Source: Macrotrachela quadricornifera (taxonomy: Eukaryota; Rotifera; Eurotatoria; Philodinida; Philodinidae). From it: 64,000 nucleotides of DNA. Within the stretch, counting starts at the first letter, position 1. Each line of letters starts with the position of its first letter. This document shows positions 23,517 through 33,380 of the stretch, piece after piece. The stretch is taken from the NCBI GenBank assembly GCA_022393335.1, contig JAJEKB010021353.1, forward strand, positions 174,916 to 238,915. Reading direction: 5' to 3'. Below the pieces are notes generated by a model. The model made no database searches, was not told where the DNA came from, and saw only the letters and a list, made by a program, of their open reading frames with translations. The translations under genes were made by a program, and so were the position numbers.

Positions 23517-26500
23517 ATGGCTAGTAGCAATAGTTCTTCGAATGTAAATACAAATCATAATTTATCACAAGATGCTCAAGGTCAATGGTTGGAAATAATA
23601 TCACAAACACAAGTACTTACTGAACAGCAAGTACACTATAATATTGTTAAGAAAACGTCGAAATGTCAGGGCAATCGAAAACTACAACATTTCAAAAGAA
23701 AATGTCGAGCACGTGGTTTAAATCACGAACAAATTGAATTCTTAATTCGAAGAAAAAATTACTATACAATATCTGAACAATTCTCAAATGATCAAATAGC
23801 TGCTGAACATGCTAAACCATTAAGTAAACGAAAAAAAAATCAATCAAAACAAAATTTACTAAAGCGTTCTATCAAATCAATGAGTCAGTTATCAATATCT
23901 GATGAAGGAACGTCGAATAAAGCGAAAAATACAAAAAATGAACAAATGCTATTAGATGAAAATAATCGGAGGCAATCTAGTCAAGTTGGACTGACATTTT
24001 ATAAACCATCAAAATATTTAAAAATGCCACGAAAATTACTTCTACATTCATTACGTCTTCAATTAAGTTATCCATTAAAGAAAAAACAAGAAGAAAGTTT
24101 TATATTATCAAGACTTCAATTATTAGACCAACAATTTTGTCTTGATCAAATTCGATATTTATATCAGACTTATTTCGATCGAGGTTTCAAATTTCAAATT
24201 TGGTCTGTAAGTATAAAACACATGGTTTTCTCTCGTAATGTACTATTATGTTGAACTATTTTGAAAGGATGATATTCTCAAGAAATTACAGTCCAATAGA
24301 TATAGTGTCATTCAAAAATATCTTGAAGATTATGTCGTATTATTACAAAATAAAATTGAACAATATTCTATGGAATTATCAACACAAGTCTTATCTTATC
24401 CATCAACATTATCTTCTCCTTTGGAAATCATTGATCAAAAATTAAAAGAATTTGTTCGTTTACATCATTTCGATCTTTTAAGAAAAATTAATTATCAAGT
24501 GAATCAACTCAAAGATAATATCTTTGAAAAACACTTATTTAAACAGTTATCTTGCTACTATTTAACTTCAGAACAAGTATTAATTAGAAGTTAAATTTTT
24601 CAACATTCAAATATTTTAATTTTCTCTTATTTTTCTAGTTTGAAATAATCAATCGTTTAACCACTATTCGTCGAAAACAAATGAAACTCTTTGAATATTT
24701 AACAATGTTTGAACAAAGAATTTTATGTCACAAATTACCAAAATCATTCGATTGTAGTAAAATTAATTCTAATAATCAAGAGCAATGTATGAATAAACGC
24801 AATAAACTTATACAAAAATTAAAACGTCGAATGCTTAATATTAAATTAGAAGAATATGAAATGAAAATTGAACAATATGAATATTTATATGAAGAAGATT
24901 TCACAACACTCCAATTACAAATTCTCGATCCAATTTCTTCTGATCATCAATCTCAAATAGAAATATTATTAAATTTTGTTGAAACATATTTAGTTCATTA
25001 TACAAACATATTGTTACGTCAAATACGCTTTAAAGAATCTTGTTTTCATGTCAAATTAATACGCCATCATCGTCGTCACTCTTCATTATCATCAAAAGAA
25101 ATAATAGATGTTTATCCACAAATAATTGTCGATGTTCCAAAAGTGTCTCTCAATCCTAGTCAATTAGATTATCTTTCACGTAATGGTAAGTTGAAAATAA
25201 AATCATATTAATCATAAGATATTTTATCTAAATATTATTTTTCTTTTTTGTTTGTTTACGAAAGGACCTAATTATATTAGACCAAATCAAAGTTATCTTC
25301 ATTCTTCTCAATATCGAGAGAAACAAATCGAAAAAGAATTTAATAGTACTCTTGATGTTATTGTACCTTATCTTGTACGTGTACATCATATGTCAAATAC
25401 ATCAACAATAATTAAACAATTTTCAGAACAATTAGCGACATATCTTTATGAAAAATATATGACTCCATTATCTTATCTTCAAATATATCGTGCTCGAAAA
25501 GAATTAAAATTAATGAAATCAATTCAACAGAGATTAAAGAAAGGAACATATGTTCTACGTGTGACGGATAAAAGTGGTATTTTTCATATTGGTCATGTAA
25601 AAGATTATGAAATGAAAGCTGAAGCTTATCGAGAAAAAACTCAAGCTTATACTGAATTAACAAATGATCCATTATCTCAAGTAATTGATAAAGTTGTGCA
25701 TTTACTTAATGAACTTCGTTCAAAGAAACAAATTTTAGCATGGCAATTTGATAAAATGCTACCCAAACGTGATAAAGTTGCATTAGCTTACTTATATTTC
25801 GTTCCAAAACCACATAAAGTAATTTTTGAATAACATCTTTTCTACTTTCATATCTTCACATTTTCTTTTTTGTTCTAAAATAGGAAGGAACACCATTAAG
25901 ACCCATTGTCTCGTCAATGAATACGCCAACAACTGGAATATCAAAGTTTTTAGATCAATTACTTCGACCATTATTTGATAAACATGTTCGTAGAACAACA
26001 ATTATTGATGGTGTTGATTTAATTCGTCGTCTTCAAACATATATCGAAAATGATTATTTCAAATCAACAACTTATCTATGTACATTTGAGATAACGGATT
26101 TATATACAATGTTACCACAAGAAGAATCATTAAATATTTTGACAGAATTTCTTCTTGAACATGGTTATCATAAAGTCAAAAATGTTCCTATTGATGCTAT
26201 TCGAAAACTAGCTCGAATTGTTCTTACAGAAAATGTCTTTATTTATGAAAAGAAATTCTACCGACAAATTCTTGGTGGTGCAATGGGTTCAGCATTTACT
26301 TTAACTTTAGCCAATATTTTCATGTGGAAATGAGAAAAAGAATTTATCTGTCAACAAATACCCTCAAATAAAATCTATGGTCGGTACGTATCATTTATTG
26401 TCTAAGAGAATATTTTGCTGTAAAAGATAAAAGATTATTTCTTTCATTCTAGATATATTGATGATATTTTCTTTACTTGAAATGAATCTTTGAATAAAAT

Positions 26501-27307
26501 TAATCAAATATTAGATCAAGCTAATAATTTTCATCCCAATATTAAATTAGTTCGTCAAATTGGTAAAAGTATACCATTTTTAGATGTGCTTATTGAAAAT
26601 AACAATGGTGATTTGATCACATCAGTCTATCATAAAGAAGCAGCTGAACCATATATTGTACCATTTAAATCTGATCATTCTCGACATAGTTTTATAAATA
26701 TTATTGATGCTGCTCTTCTACGAGCTGTTCGTTATTCATCTACATTAAGAATTTTTGATGAGGAGCGACGTACAATCAAACTTATGTTACTTTATAATGG
26801 GTAAGTTTTCTTTTTCGTTTTTGTTTTATCAATCTAATATTCAATCTCTTATTTTCTTGCCATAGCTATCCAACAAGATTTATCCATAGTCGATTTAAAA
26901 AATTTCTTACAAAATATCTGTCAATATCATCTACTTTACCATTAATCAATAATGAAAATGATTTTACTACTATACATCGTCAATTACTGAATGAACCAAG
27001 TATTCGTGAATATCACATAGCTTCACAAATAGCAAAAACAATTGATACCAACTCCAATAAAGAAGAACTTAGTGATCCTTTAGTTAAAGTACAACTTAAT
27101 AAAAAATCAAAATACAATACCAATCTCATTATTCATTATACGCATGAAGGAAGATTTTCAACATATAAAAAAGATATTCATCGATTATGGACTCAAATAT
27201 TTCAAAAAACACCAGTCTACAATACAAGACGTATTATTGGAAATCGAAATAGTGATAATTTAACAAAAGAGTTAGTACGTCGACGTTATCAAACTGGACT
27301 ACAATAA
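23517..27307 (+). pseudogene. Athena-type Penelope-like reverse transcriptase, two TGA
   Basis: Exons 23517-24206, 24283-24576, 24639-25185, 25265-25818, 25884-26383, 26453-26800 and 26866-27307 join in frame to 1,124 codons. The N-terminal ~550 residues are Lys/Gln-rich. Then comes the PLE region: NGPNYIRPNQSYL (near 510), YFVPKPHK, GTPLRPIVSSMNTPT (near 697), FEITDLYTMLP (near 763), GGAMGSAFTLTLANIF and RYIDDIFF (near 862). A thumb with RFKKFLTKYL follows, and the end is RRIIGNRNSDNLTKELVR. No GIY-YIG nuclease follows, which defines the endonuclease-lacking Athena group that extends telomeric ends. TGA at 26331-26333 (after FMWK) and 26478-26480 (after DDIFFT) both stand where Trp is expected. 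Both fall close to the active site, so this copy is probably dead. Confidence 0.9.
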
Positions 27308-27598
27308 TTTCTCGATTATTTTGTTGTTTTGTTATACTTTGTTTTTCATTAATACAGATTTTGAATTGTTTTTTAATTAAACTCAGATAGAGATATTTAA
27401 TTAGTAAACTATATTTCAAAAACGTTATATTCTTTTATTGTAGATTTAACATATTTGCTCGATAAGAGCTATTATTCATTTTACATATTCACAAATTTTA
27501 AACAATCTCCTTCCAAATTGTAAGGACAATTATTTTAACTAAAGAATAATCACACTTTACTCTCAGATCTAGATTTTCTAAACTAAAACATTTCATCT
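27308..27598. other. Spacer between the Athena RT and the next small gene
   Basis: 291 bases of AT-rich sequence, presumably the 3' end of the RT transcript. No signals beyond AT-rich tracts. Confidence 0.4.
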
Positions 27599-28012
27599 AT
27601 GGCTCATGAAAATAATCAACAAAATCAGAATTACCATGGTTTTAGTCAACAATGGAATGCTCTTACACCACCGTTAACAGTTCAAAACAATAGTCAGCAA
27701 CAATTAGCTATTCATGGTAGTAACAATACTACAATGATATCATCATAACCAGTTCTGTTTGTCTCTTTAGGATCATACAATTCGACACGATCAACAAGTG
27801 AAGAAGAGAAAATAGCCGATGAATTATTTGATACAATTGAAGATATGCTTTGTGATTATATGCGACAACCAAATCGACATTATTTACATTGTCGAGTACT
27901 TCGATGGGGTCTCGGCGAAGATGATTCACGCTTATTTAGTGCTGTGATCGTCATTAATCCGCCAACTACTCGAAATTGTCTTCAAACCACATTAGATCAT
28001 TCGATCGAATAG
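27599..28012 (+). CDS. Small two-exon gene downstream of the RT
   Basis: Exons 27599-27716 and 27771-28012 (intron GTAGTA...TTTAG, 54 nt) give 119 residues. The first exon is Asn/Gln-rich (MAHENNQQNQNYHGFSQQW). The second carries an acidic helix (STSEEEKIADELFDTIEDML) and a compact end, HYLHCRVLRWGLGEDDSRLF. No family was recognised. It is co-oriented with the RT and has the same plan as the next gene: a short Asn-rich first exon beginning MA, then one intron. This fits the extra co-oriented frames of Terminons. The start is the first ATG after an AT-rich leader. Confidence 0.55.
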
Positions 28013-28530
28013 TTTTTCTTTTGAAAAACATGTTTGTTTTGTTCTTGTAAACTATAGCAAAATTGTTGAACTTTTTGTTTCATCTAAAAGTTATTCATCT
28101 GCGTTTTTGTTTTATCTATTATAAACTATTTTCATCGAACTTGATACTGAAAACAAGCAAATTCATATATCTATAGGACTATTTTGATGTACAAAGACAC
28201 TTGTTTCACAAAAATATCCTAGTTATTAATACGAAAAGATATTACATAGGAATATTCTTAGAGAAAACGTGTCACTAAAGAGTCCCATAGTTCTACTTCT
28301 CTTGATTTTATTCATTGCATTTGCAACTCTCGTAGAAAATGAGTCAAATAGAAATTGTGGTAAAAACGATATTTGTACTTAATCGATTGTACTTCTTCTA
28401 CTCTTAAGATCTTAGTCAGGGTTCAGTTACATTAAATTGGCAGCGAAAACTAGATTACAATTAATTGAGACATCTCTAACAATTTCGTTTTTATTTCTAT
28501 TCTAGATTTTTCTAACTACTTATAGATTCA
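28013..28530. other. Spacer between two small Terminon genes
   Basis: AT-rich sequence with no supported frame; it presumably carries the promoter of the next gene. Confidence 0.4.
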
Positions 28531-28943
28531 ATGGCTAACAATCAAAGAGAGACTGAAAATTTAGTCGAAAATAATGCACCAATCATTCAAAACAACATTT
28601 GTAAGTAATAGTCAGACAGAAAACAAACTAAACTTTAAATTTAAATTATACTAATATAAATTCATATTTTCTATTACTAGATTTTCAAAACGATATGAAT
28701 AGTCATCCAAAGCATATTAATTTAACAATAACAAACAAAATTATATATAACCTTGCAGGCCAAATGTCAATACCGAATACCGATAATCGCACTACAATTC
28801 AACACAGCGCAGAAGCAACTAACAATACAGTCGATGATGGCGACAGTGACGATAACCAATCATATCACCAAAGTCAACCTATTCAACATACGGAAAACGA
28901 AAACAATAGACATCATTCTTTAACACCATCACACAAGAATTGA
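28531..28943 (+). CDS. Second small two-exon gene downstream of the RT
   Basis: Exons 28531-28600 and 28681-28943 (GTAAGT...TACTAG, 80-nt intron) give 110 residues. The protein is Asn-rich throughout: it starts MANNQRETENLVENN, then has a middle stretch HINLTITNKIIYNLAGQMS, an acidic patch DDGDSDDNQS and a His-rich end. No domain was recognised and no membrane segment is visible. Its start and intron position resemble the gene at 27599, so the two may be diverged duplicates. Confidence 0.5.
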
Positions 28944-29576
28944 AAAACGAGAAAAACAAAAAAGCAAATAACTGACCAAACTATATTAAATATAACGTAT
29001 TCATAATACAAACATTTTCTTTTCCATGTGAACTTCTCTTTCTTGTTGTTACTCTTTTCCTTATGAATATAACCTTGAAATAAAACAGCCATTTTATAAA
29101 AACAAACTTAAAACTATTACAAACGCTAATATTTGTAAAATTTTTCTTAAAATTTTCACCATATCCTTCCTGAAGAAAACTAATGCCTTACTTAACTTTG
29201 TTTATCAAGCTGAATACCTCAAAACCGCCGTCTTCACAAAAAAAATAACAGACTCCTACCGATTTGACAAATAAAACAAAAAACACGATCCTCACGATCG
29301 CATAGCAACTGTTAAGCATATCTATCAGATCAACCACATCAATTCCAACCATGCATTTTTAATCCTAAATAAAACTATTAACTTCTCACCGTGATCAGGC
29401 CAATCACATCCCAAACCAAAGGACGACAGGTCAAGAAAATATATTAAATGAACTTCCATACTATAATAGAGCTATACAAATAAAAAAGATGATCACTTCA
29501 GTTGTAACACTTTTCTAGGTAATGCCACCAATCGGTCATTCAGGGATCATTGAAGTAAATCTCACAAATCAATACA
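28944..29576 (+). other. A+C-rich tail before the ribozyme array
   Basis: The plus strand is strikingly rich in A and C and poor in G (for example near 29000-29400). Lying between the last Athena-linked gene and the hammerhead array, it probably serves as the 3' untranslated part of the unit. Confidence 0.45.
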
Positions 29577-29612
29577 ACATGATGACACCGACAAGCAAGG
29601 TCGAAACCTCTC
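29577..29612 (+). ncRNA. Degenerate hammerhead motif
   Basis: ATGATGACACC, loop, AAGCAAGGTCGAAACC keeps the hammerhead layout, but the first core C is replaced by A. Probably inactive. Confidence 0.4.
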
Positions 29613-29736
29613 CAACAATAATCACCCGAAACCGGCAATACAAAACATTTACTAATAAGACTCTCCCTCTACAAACTTCAAAATCTTCACCTTCAATAAT
29701 GATCTTTGCATGATTCGAATAGTTCTACTAAGTCAT

Positions 29737-29776
29737 AGCCATCTGATGAGATCCTTAAGCAAGATGGAAACGCGTC
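29737..29776 (+). ncRNA. Hammerhead ribozyme, plus-strand array copy 1
   Basis: CTGATGAG (29743), stem II ATC/GAT with loop CTTAAGCAA, then GGAAA, self-complementary stem III ACGCGT and cleavage triplet GTC. Stem I is weakened by one mismatch. Confidence 0.65.
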
Positions 29777-29918
29777 ACGGTATGCTCTAATACTCACCAC
29801 TCTATTATTGATACCTACTGTTATTTCTTTATGAAATTTAACATTTTAGGTCAATTATACATAGAACTCTTATTTGTGATCGTAGGATCATTAGAATAGA
29901 TTCTTTTCGTATAATTTA

Positions 29919-29962
29919 AGCCGTCTGATGAGATCCTTAAGCAAGATCGAAACGTGTCACGG
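29919..29962 (+). ncRNA. Hammerhead ribozyme, plus-strand array copy 2
   Basis: CTGATGAG (29925), stem II ATC/GAT, CGAAA, stem III ACGTGT, cleavage triplet GTC. Stem I pairs GCCGT with ACGGT, so all three helices form. A partial copy (CTTCAGTAAGGTCGAAA) follows near 29982. Confidence 0.75.
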
Positions 29963-30136
29963 TATGCTCTAATACTCACACTTCAGTAAGGTCGAAAAAC
30001 GTCCAAGTACACTTGACTCACTTCCATTATAAAGATACCTATTGTTACATTCAGTTCATTATGAATTTAATATAACTATATAGGACATATAATTTATCTG
30101 TCATCTACGGCTCACTTTGGATAAATATATAGTCAT

Positions 30137-30184
30137 AACTACCTGATGAGTTCCTTAACCAAGGACGAAATCGCGATCACGGTG
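30137..30184 (+). ncRNA. Hammerhead ribozyme, plus-strand array copy 3
   Basis: CTGATGAG (30143), stem II TTC/GGA, CGAAA, 8-base palindromic stem III ATCGCGAT and cleavage after ATC. The 5' strand of stem I is mutated (ACTAC instead of GCCGT). Confidence 0.65.
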
Positions 30185-30318
30185 TGCTTTTCCACTCACG
30201 CCTACGATAAAGTTATCTACTAAGATCCTTTGGAATACTAATCTAGATTTAATTACAAGTGAAAAATGTTATTTATGATCACTCGGTCACCTGAACACAT
30301 TTGCAACTAATAATTTTA

Positions 30319-30366
30319 AGCCGTCTGATGAGTCCCTTAAGCAAGGACGAAATCGCGATCAAGGTG
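30319..30366 (+). ncRNA. Hammerhead ribozyme, plus-strand array copy 4
   Basis: CTGATGAG (30325), stem II TCC/GGA with loop CTTAAGCAA, CGAAA, stem III ATCGCGAT. Copies 1-2 and 3-4 are both spaced 182 bp. It is followed by ATCACACCCTCAAG, a short C-rich telomere-like scar, at 30377-30390. Confidence 0.7.
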
Positions 30367-30396
30367 TGCTTTTCCAATCACACCCTCAAGATTCTC

Positions 30397-31215
30397 TCGA
30401 CCTGTATGAGTGGTGAAAATTTCAAGGTCTCATGACCCATAGGAAAAGAGTTGATAATATCTCTTGAAAGAANNNNNNNNNNGGTCTCATGACCCATAGG
30501 AAAAGAGTTGATAATATCTCTTGAAAGAAACACGTCACCAGGATAGGGGTCACACCAATCGACACCTTTAGTCGACCTCTATCATTGGTGAAAATTTCTC
30601 GGTCTCACGACCAATAGGAAAAGAGTTGGTTATATCTGTTGAAGGAAACACGTCACCAGAACAGGGATCACACCAATCGACACCTCGTGTCGACCTCTAT
30701 CATTGTTAAAAATTTCAGCTTCCTACGACCAACAGGAAAAGAGTTGGTAATATATCTTCAAGGGAACACGTCACCAAGTCAGAGGTCATACCAATCGACA
30801 CCTGTCGTCGACCTCTACCATTGGTAAAACTTTCATGATTTCATGACCAATAGGAAAAGAGTTGGTAATATCTCTTGAAGGAAACACGTCGCCAAGGTAG
30901 ATGTCACACCAATCGACACCTCTAGTCGACCTCTATCGGTGGTGAAAATTTCATCATCTCACGGCTGATAGGAAAAGAGTTGGTAACGTCTCTGTAAGGT
31001 AATATATTTCACAGTCAAAGGCCATGGTAGCCGATCTGGCTTGCTGACCTTTGGGGTTAGTTTAAATTTCAATGTTCTTTAGCTAATAAGAAAAGAGTTG
31101 ATAATATGTCAGTAGGGAAACATGTTTTGGTGTTACGGGTCGCATCACAGGATATCCCATGTCAAACTGCAGCTTTGATTAAAGTTTCATTTTTTTAGGT
31201 TCGACAGGAAAAGAG
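30397..31215 (+). repeat. 118-bp tandem satellite array
   Basis: The landmark AGGAAAAGAGTT or a close variant recurs at 30498, 30616, 30734, 30852, 30970, 31089 and 31206, a spacing of 117-119 bp. Units share ACACGTCACCA, CACACCAATCGACACC and GTCGACCTCTATC. Copies decay towards the right. The array begins directly after the C-rich scar that ends the plus-strand ribozyme array. Confidence 0.9.
30473..30482. other. Assembly gap (10 N)
   Basis: The 47 bases before the gap (30426-30472) are identical to the 47 bases after it (30483-30529), so two contig ends overlap or a satellite copy number is wrong. The gap size is not real. Confidence 0.95.
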
Positions 31216-32844
31216 TGGATCATATCTCATGAATCAAAGTTAATTCTGGATGGGTGAATGGATCATTGTGTAAACTTTTGTGACCACTGTTATTCCTATA
31301 AGTAACAAGGCTTTCTAACAATACAGTGCGAAATGACAATGTATGTGAAAGAAATTTAGTAGGAGATGGCGCAGTGAATGAATATTTATGTTTTTGAACG
31401 GCTACTATCGGTAGAAATATGATGTTAGGTGAGTTCATAAATGGATAAAAGTCGATGAATCTGGTTATTTTGAAACAAACATAATATTTACATGTTGAGA
31501 GTAGCTTCAATATGTATAGCTATTCACGAGCCGCTATTAATTGTATAAATATGATCGTCGTTCGACCAATGGTTAAAAGTTGTCGATATTTCGAACATAG
31601 GGGAAGATTCTGGGAGAAGATCGATGGCATGAGTAATATGTATAGAAAATACGGAGATATATTATCTCACTTTGCTCTCTATATGATACAAGCTCTACGT
31701 ACGCGAATACTATGAAATAGTTTTGGTAGAGATTCCATTGATTCAACCATGGTCTGCGTTATCGATGCTGCATGTATAGTGGAACTGGTGCATTGCTCTA
31801 TGTGAAAAGTGAGATAAACAATAAAGTTTATTATTTTATTTTGGTTTAAACATATTTTTGTTAGAAATTCACAAAAATCGAAGTCTTTTTCATTTTCGTT
31901 TCCGTCACAGGTATTGCACTAAAGTATTAAGACACTCTTCTGTTACTACCGACTTCGAATCTCATGCAGAGCGTACCGAAATGATTGAACATCGCTCTGA
32001 TACGATAAATTTCAAAGCTATAAATATAATGTCTAGTATTATTACTATCCTTTGATGTTCTAACATGAGTTTATTAAATCATTAATATATCTTTTGTGGA
32101 ACAGTAATATCCAGCAGCTGTATAGAATAACAGATATTATTTGTTCTATACATTGTACTTAATTAAATCTCTATTTTCGATGCAAATCAAACTTCAATCT
32201 TCCTCTAACAACAACGTTAGAGTTTAACAATACTCCTTCATAATGAAATGCTTCTGAAAAAAATCTAACCATAAATGTTTAAAATTGGCTATGGTTTCAC
32301 ATTATGGAAAATTTTACTTTACTCGATACGATACATCACTTTGAATAATATTACTGTATGAGACATATGAAAGTCGGAAATTCAAGTATTACCTCAATAA
32401 ATCATCTCATTATAAATCAAAATCTATTCATACAATTTGCGTAGCTATATACAGCAATCTGTTCTTTTCAATCTATTGATAAACTAGTTCACTGAGTATC
32501 GTGCATAGGATAATACATCATAAGCGCGTCTTTTTCCTATATTTCTCAAATACGTCAAAAATAGATACTATAATAGTGGAACCTATACTGATCCATATAA
32601 AACTAATAAATGCCATAATCCTACTGCAAAGTAAATCGTTTGTGATACGTAGCGATCATATGAATCAACTGGCCCAAGGTTTGTGCCTTTATTTAAATAC
32701 CCTGCACTAAACCCAGAGTGTGTCTGGCTTGTATCATTCAAAAAGACGTCCAAAAAAATTATTGAAAAAACAGTTCAAACACTCCATTATAAATTAATCA
32801 CCAAAATATTCCAACAATTCAAGAGGTATGCTACTTAAAGCCGT
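31216..32844. other. Spacer without supported genes
   Basis: Open frames here (for example 31512-31715 and 31858-32055) show no motif, splice continuity or compositional support. No RNA gene seen. Confidence 0.4.
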
Positions 32845-32852
32845 CTAAAGCG

Positions 32853-33239
32853 CAGGCTCGCCGATTAGGTGGGGAATGGTGGGGGCTTTCCCCCACCAAA
32901 ATTTGGACACTGTCTGCGAAATTTTTTCCGCTATATTTCTGAAATTTTTGGTAACTACGTGACTTTGTAAGTCATCCAGGTCGAGCAAAATCTAGAAATA
33001 TCACAATTTTCATGGACAACAGCGATGATGAACAGGAGGACAGTGATAATGATTAGATGAAAAAATTGTTTTTTTTATTTGTTGAAAGTTTAAATATATT
33101 TGAAAGCATTGTTATTTTTTGAAGAACACGATTTTTTGTTTCTCTTTAGACAAATCTTTTCAGCTGGAAGTTATTTAAAAAATTGACTGTCTGCCAAATT
33201 TTCAGCCCCCACCACTCCTAGAAACAATCGACAACCCTG
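32853..33239. mobile_element. 387-bp non-autonomous hAT element
   Basis: The ends CAGGCTCGCCGATT and, on the other strand, CAGGGTTGTCGATT are imperfect terminal repeats, both leading to a GTGGGGGCT block. A perfect 8-bp duplication CTAAAGCG flanks it (32845-32852 and 33240-33247), diagnostic of hAT-type insertion. The empty site would read GCCGTCTAAAGCGTCCTCTA, a decayed hammerhead core. Confidence 0.85.
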
Positions 33240-33300
33240 CTAAAGCGTCCTCTACAGACACGAAATCATGATCACAGTAGCTATGCTCACCTTCTCACGC
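33240..33300 (+). ncRNA. Decayed hammerhead, split by the hAT element
   Basis: GACACGAAATCATGATCACA matches the 3' half of the hammerheads at 44559 and 47748 (CGAAA, palindromic ATCATGAT, cleavage after ATC). Its 5' half lies across the 32853-33239 insertion and has lost the CTGATGAG core. Confidence 0.5.
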
Positions 33301-33360
33301 TCAGAGGCCATATAACTTATCTGTGATCCACGGATCACTGGGAGCGTTATGAAGTTCAAA

Positions 33361-33380
33361 CTGCCTGATGAGGTCCTTAG
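33361..33380 (+). ncRNA. 5' half of a hammerhead, cut by a transposon
   Basis: CTGATGAGGTCCTTAG is the first half of a hammerhead (core at 33365-33372 and stem II strand). It stops where the hAT-type element at 33381 begins. The matching GGACGAAA half is not found beyond the element. Confidence 0.6.

Noticed and set aside
15075..26480. UGA recoded as tryptophan in this organism
   Set aside because: The receptor gene ends in TGA and uses TGG for many Trp residues, as do the intact hAT and DDE transposases. Local mutation is simpler.
29743..31215. CRISPR-like regular spacing
   Set aside because: The repeated units are whole 118-bp satellites or 182-bp ribozyme units, not short repeats with unique spacers, and the genome is eukaryotic.
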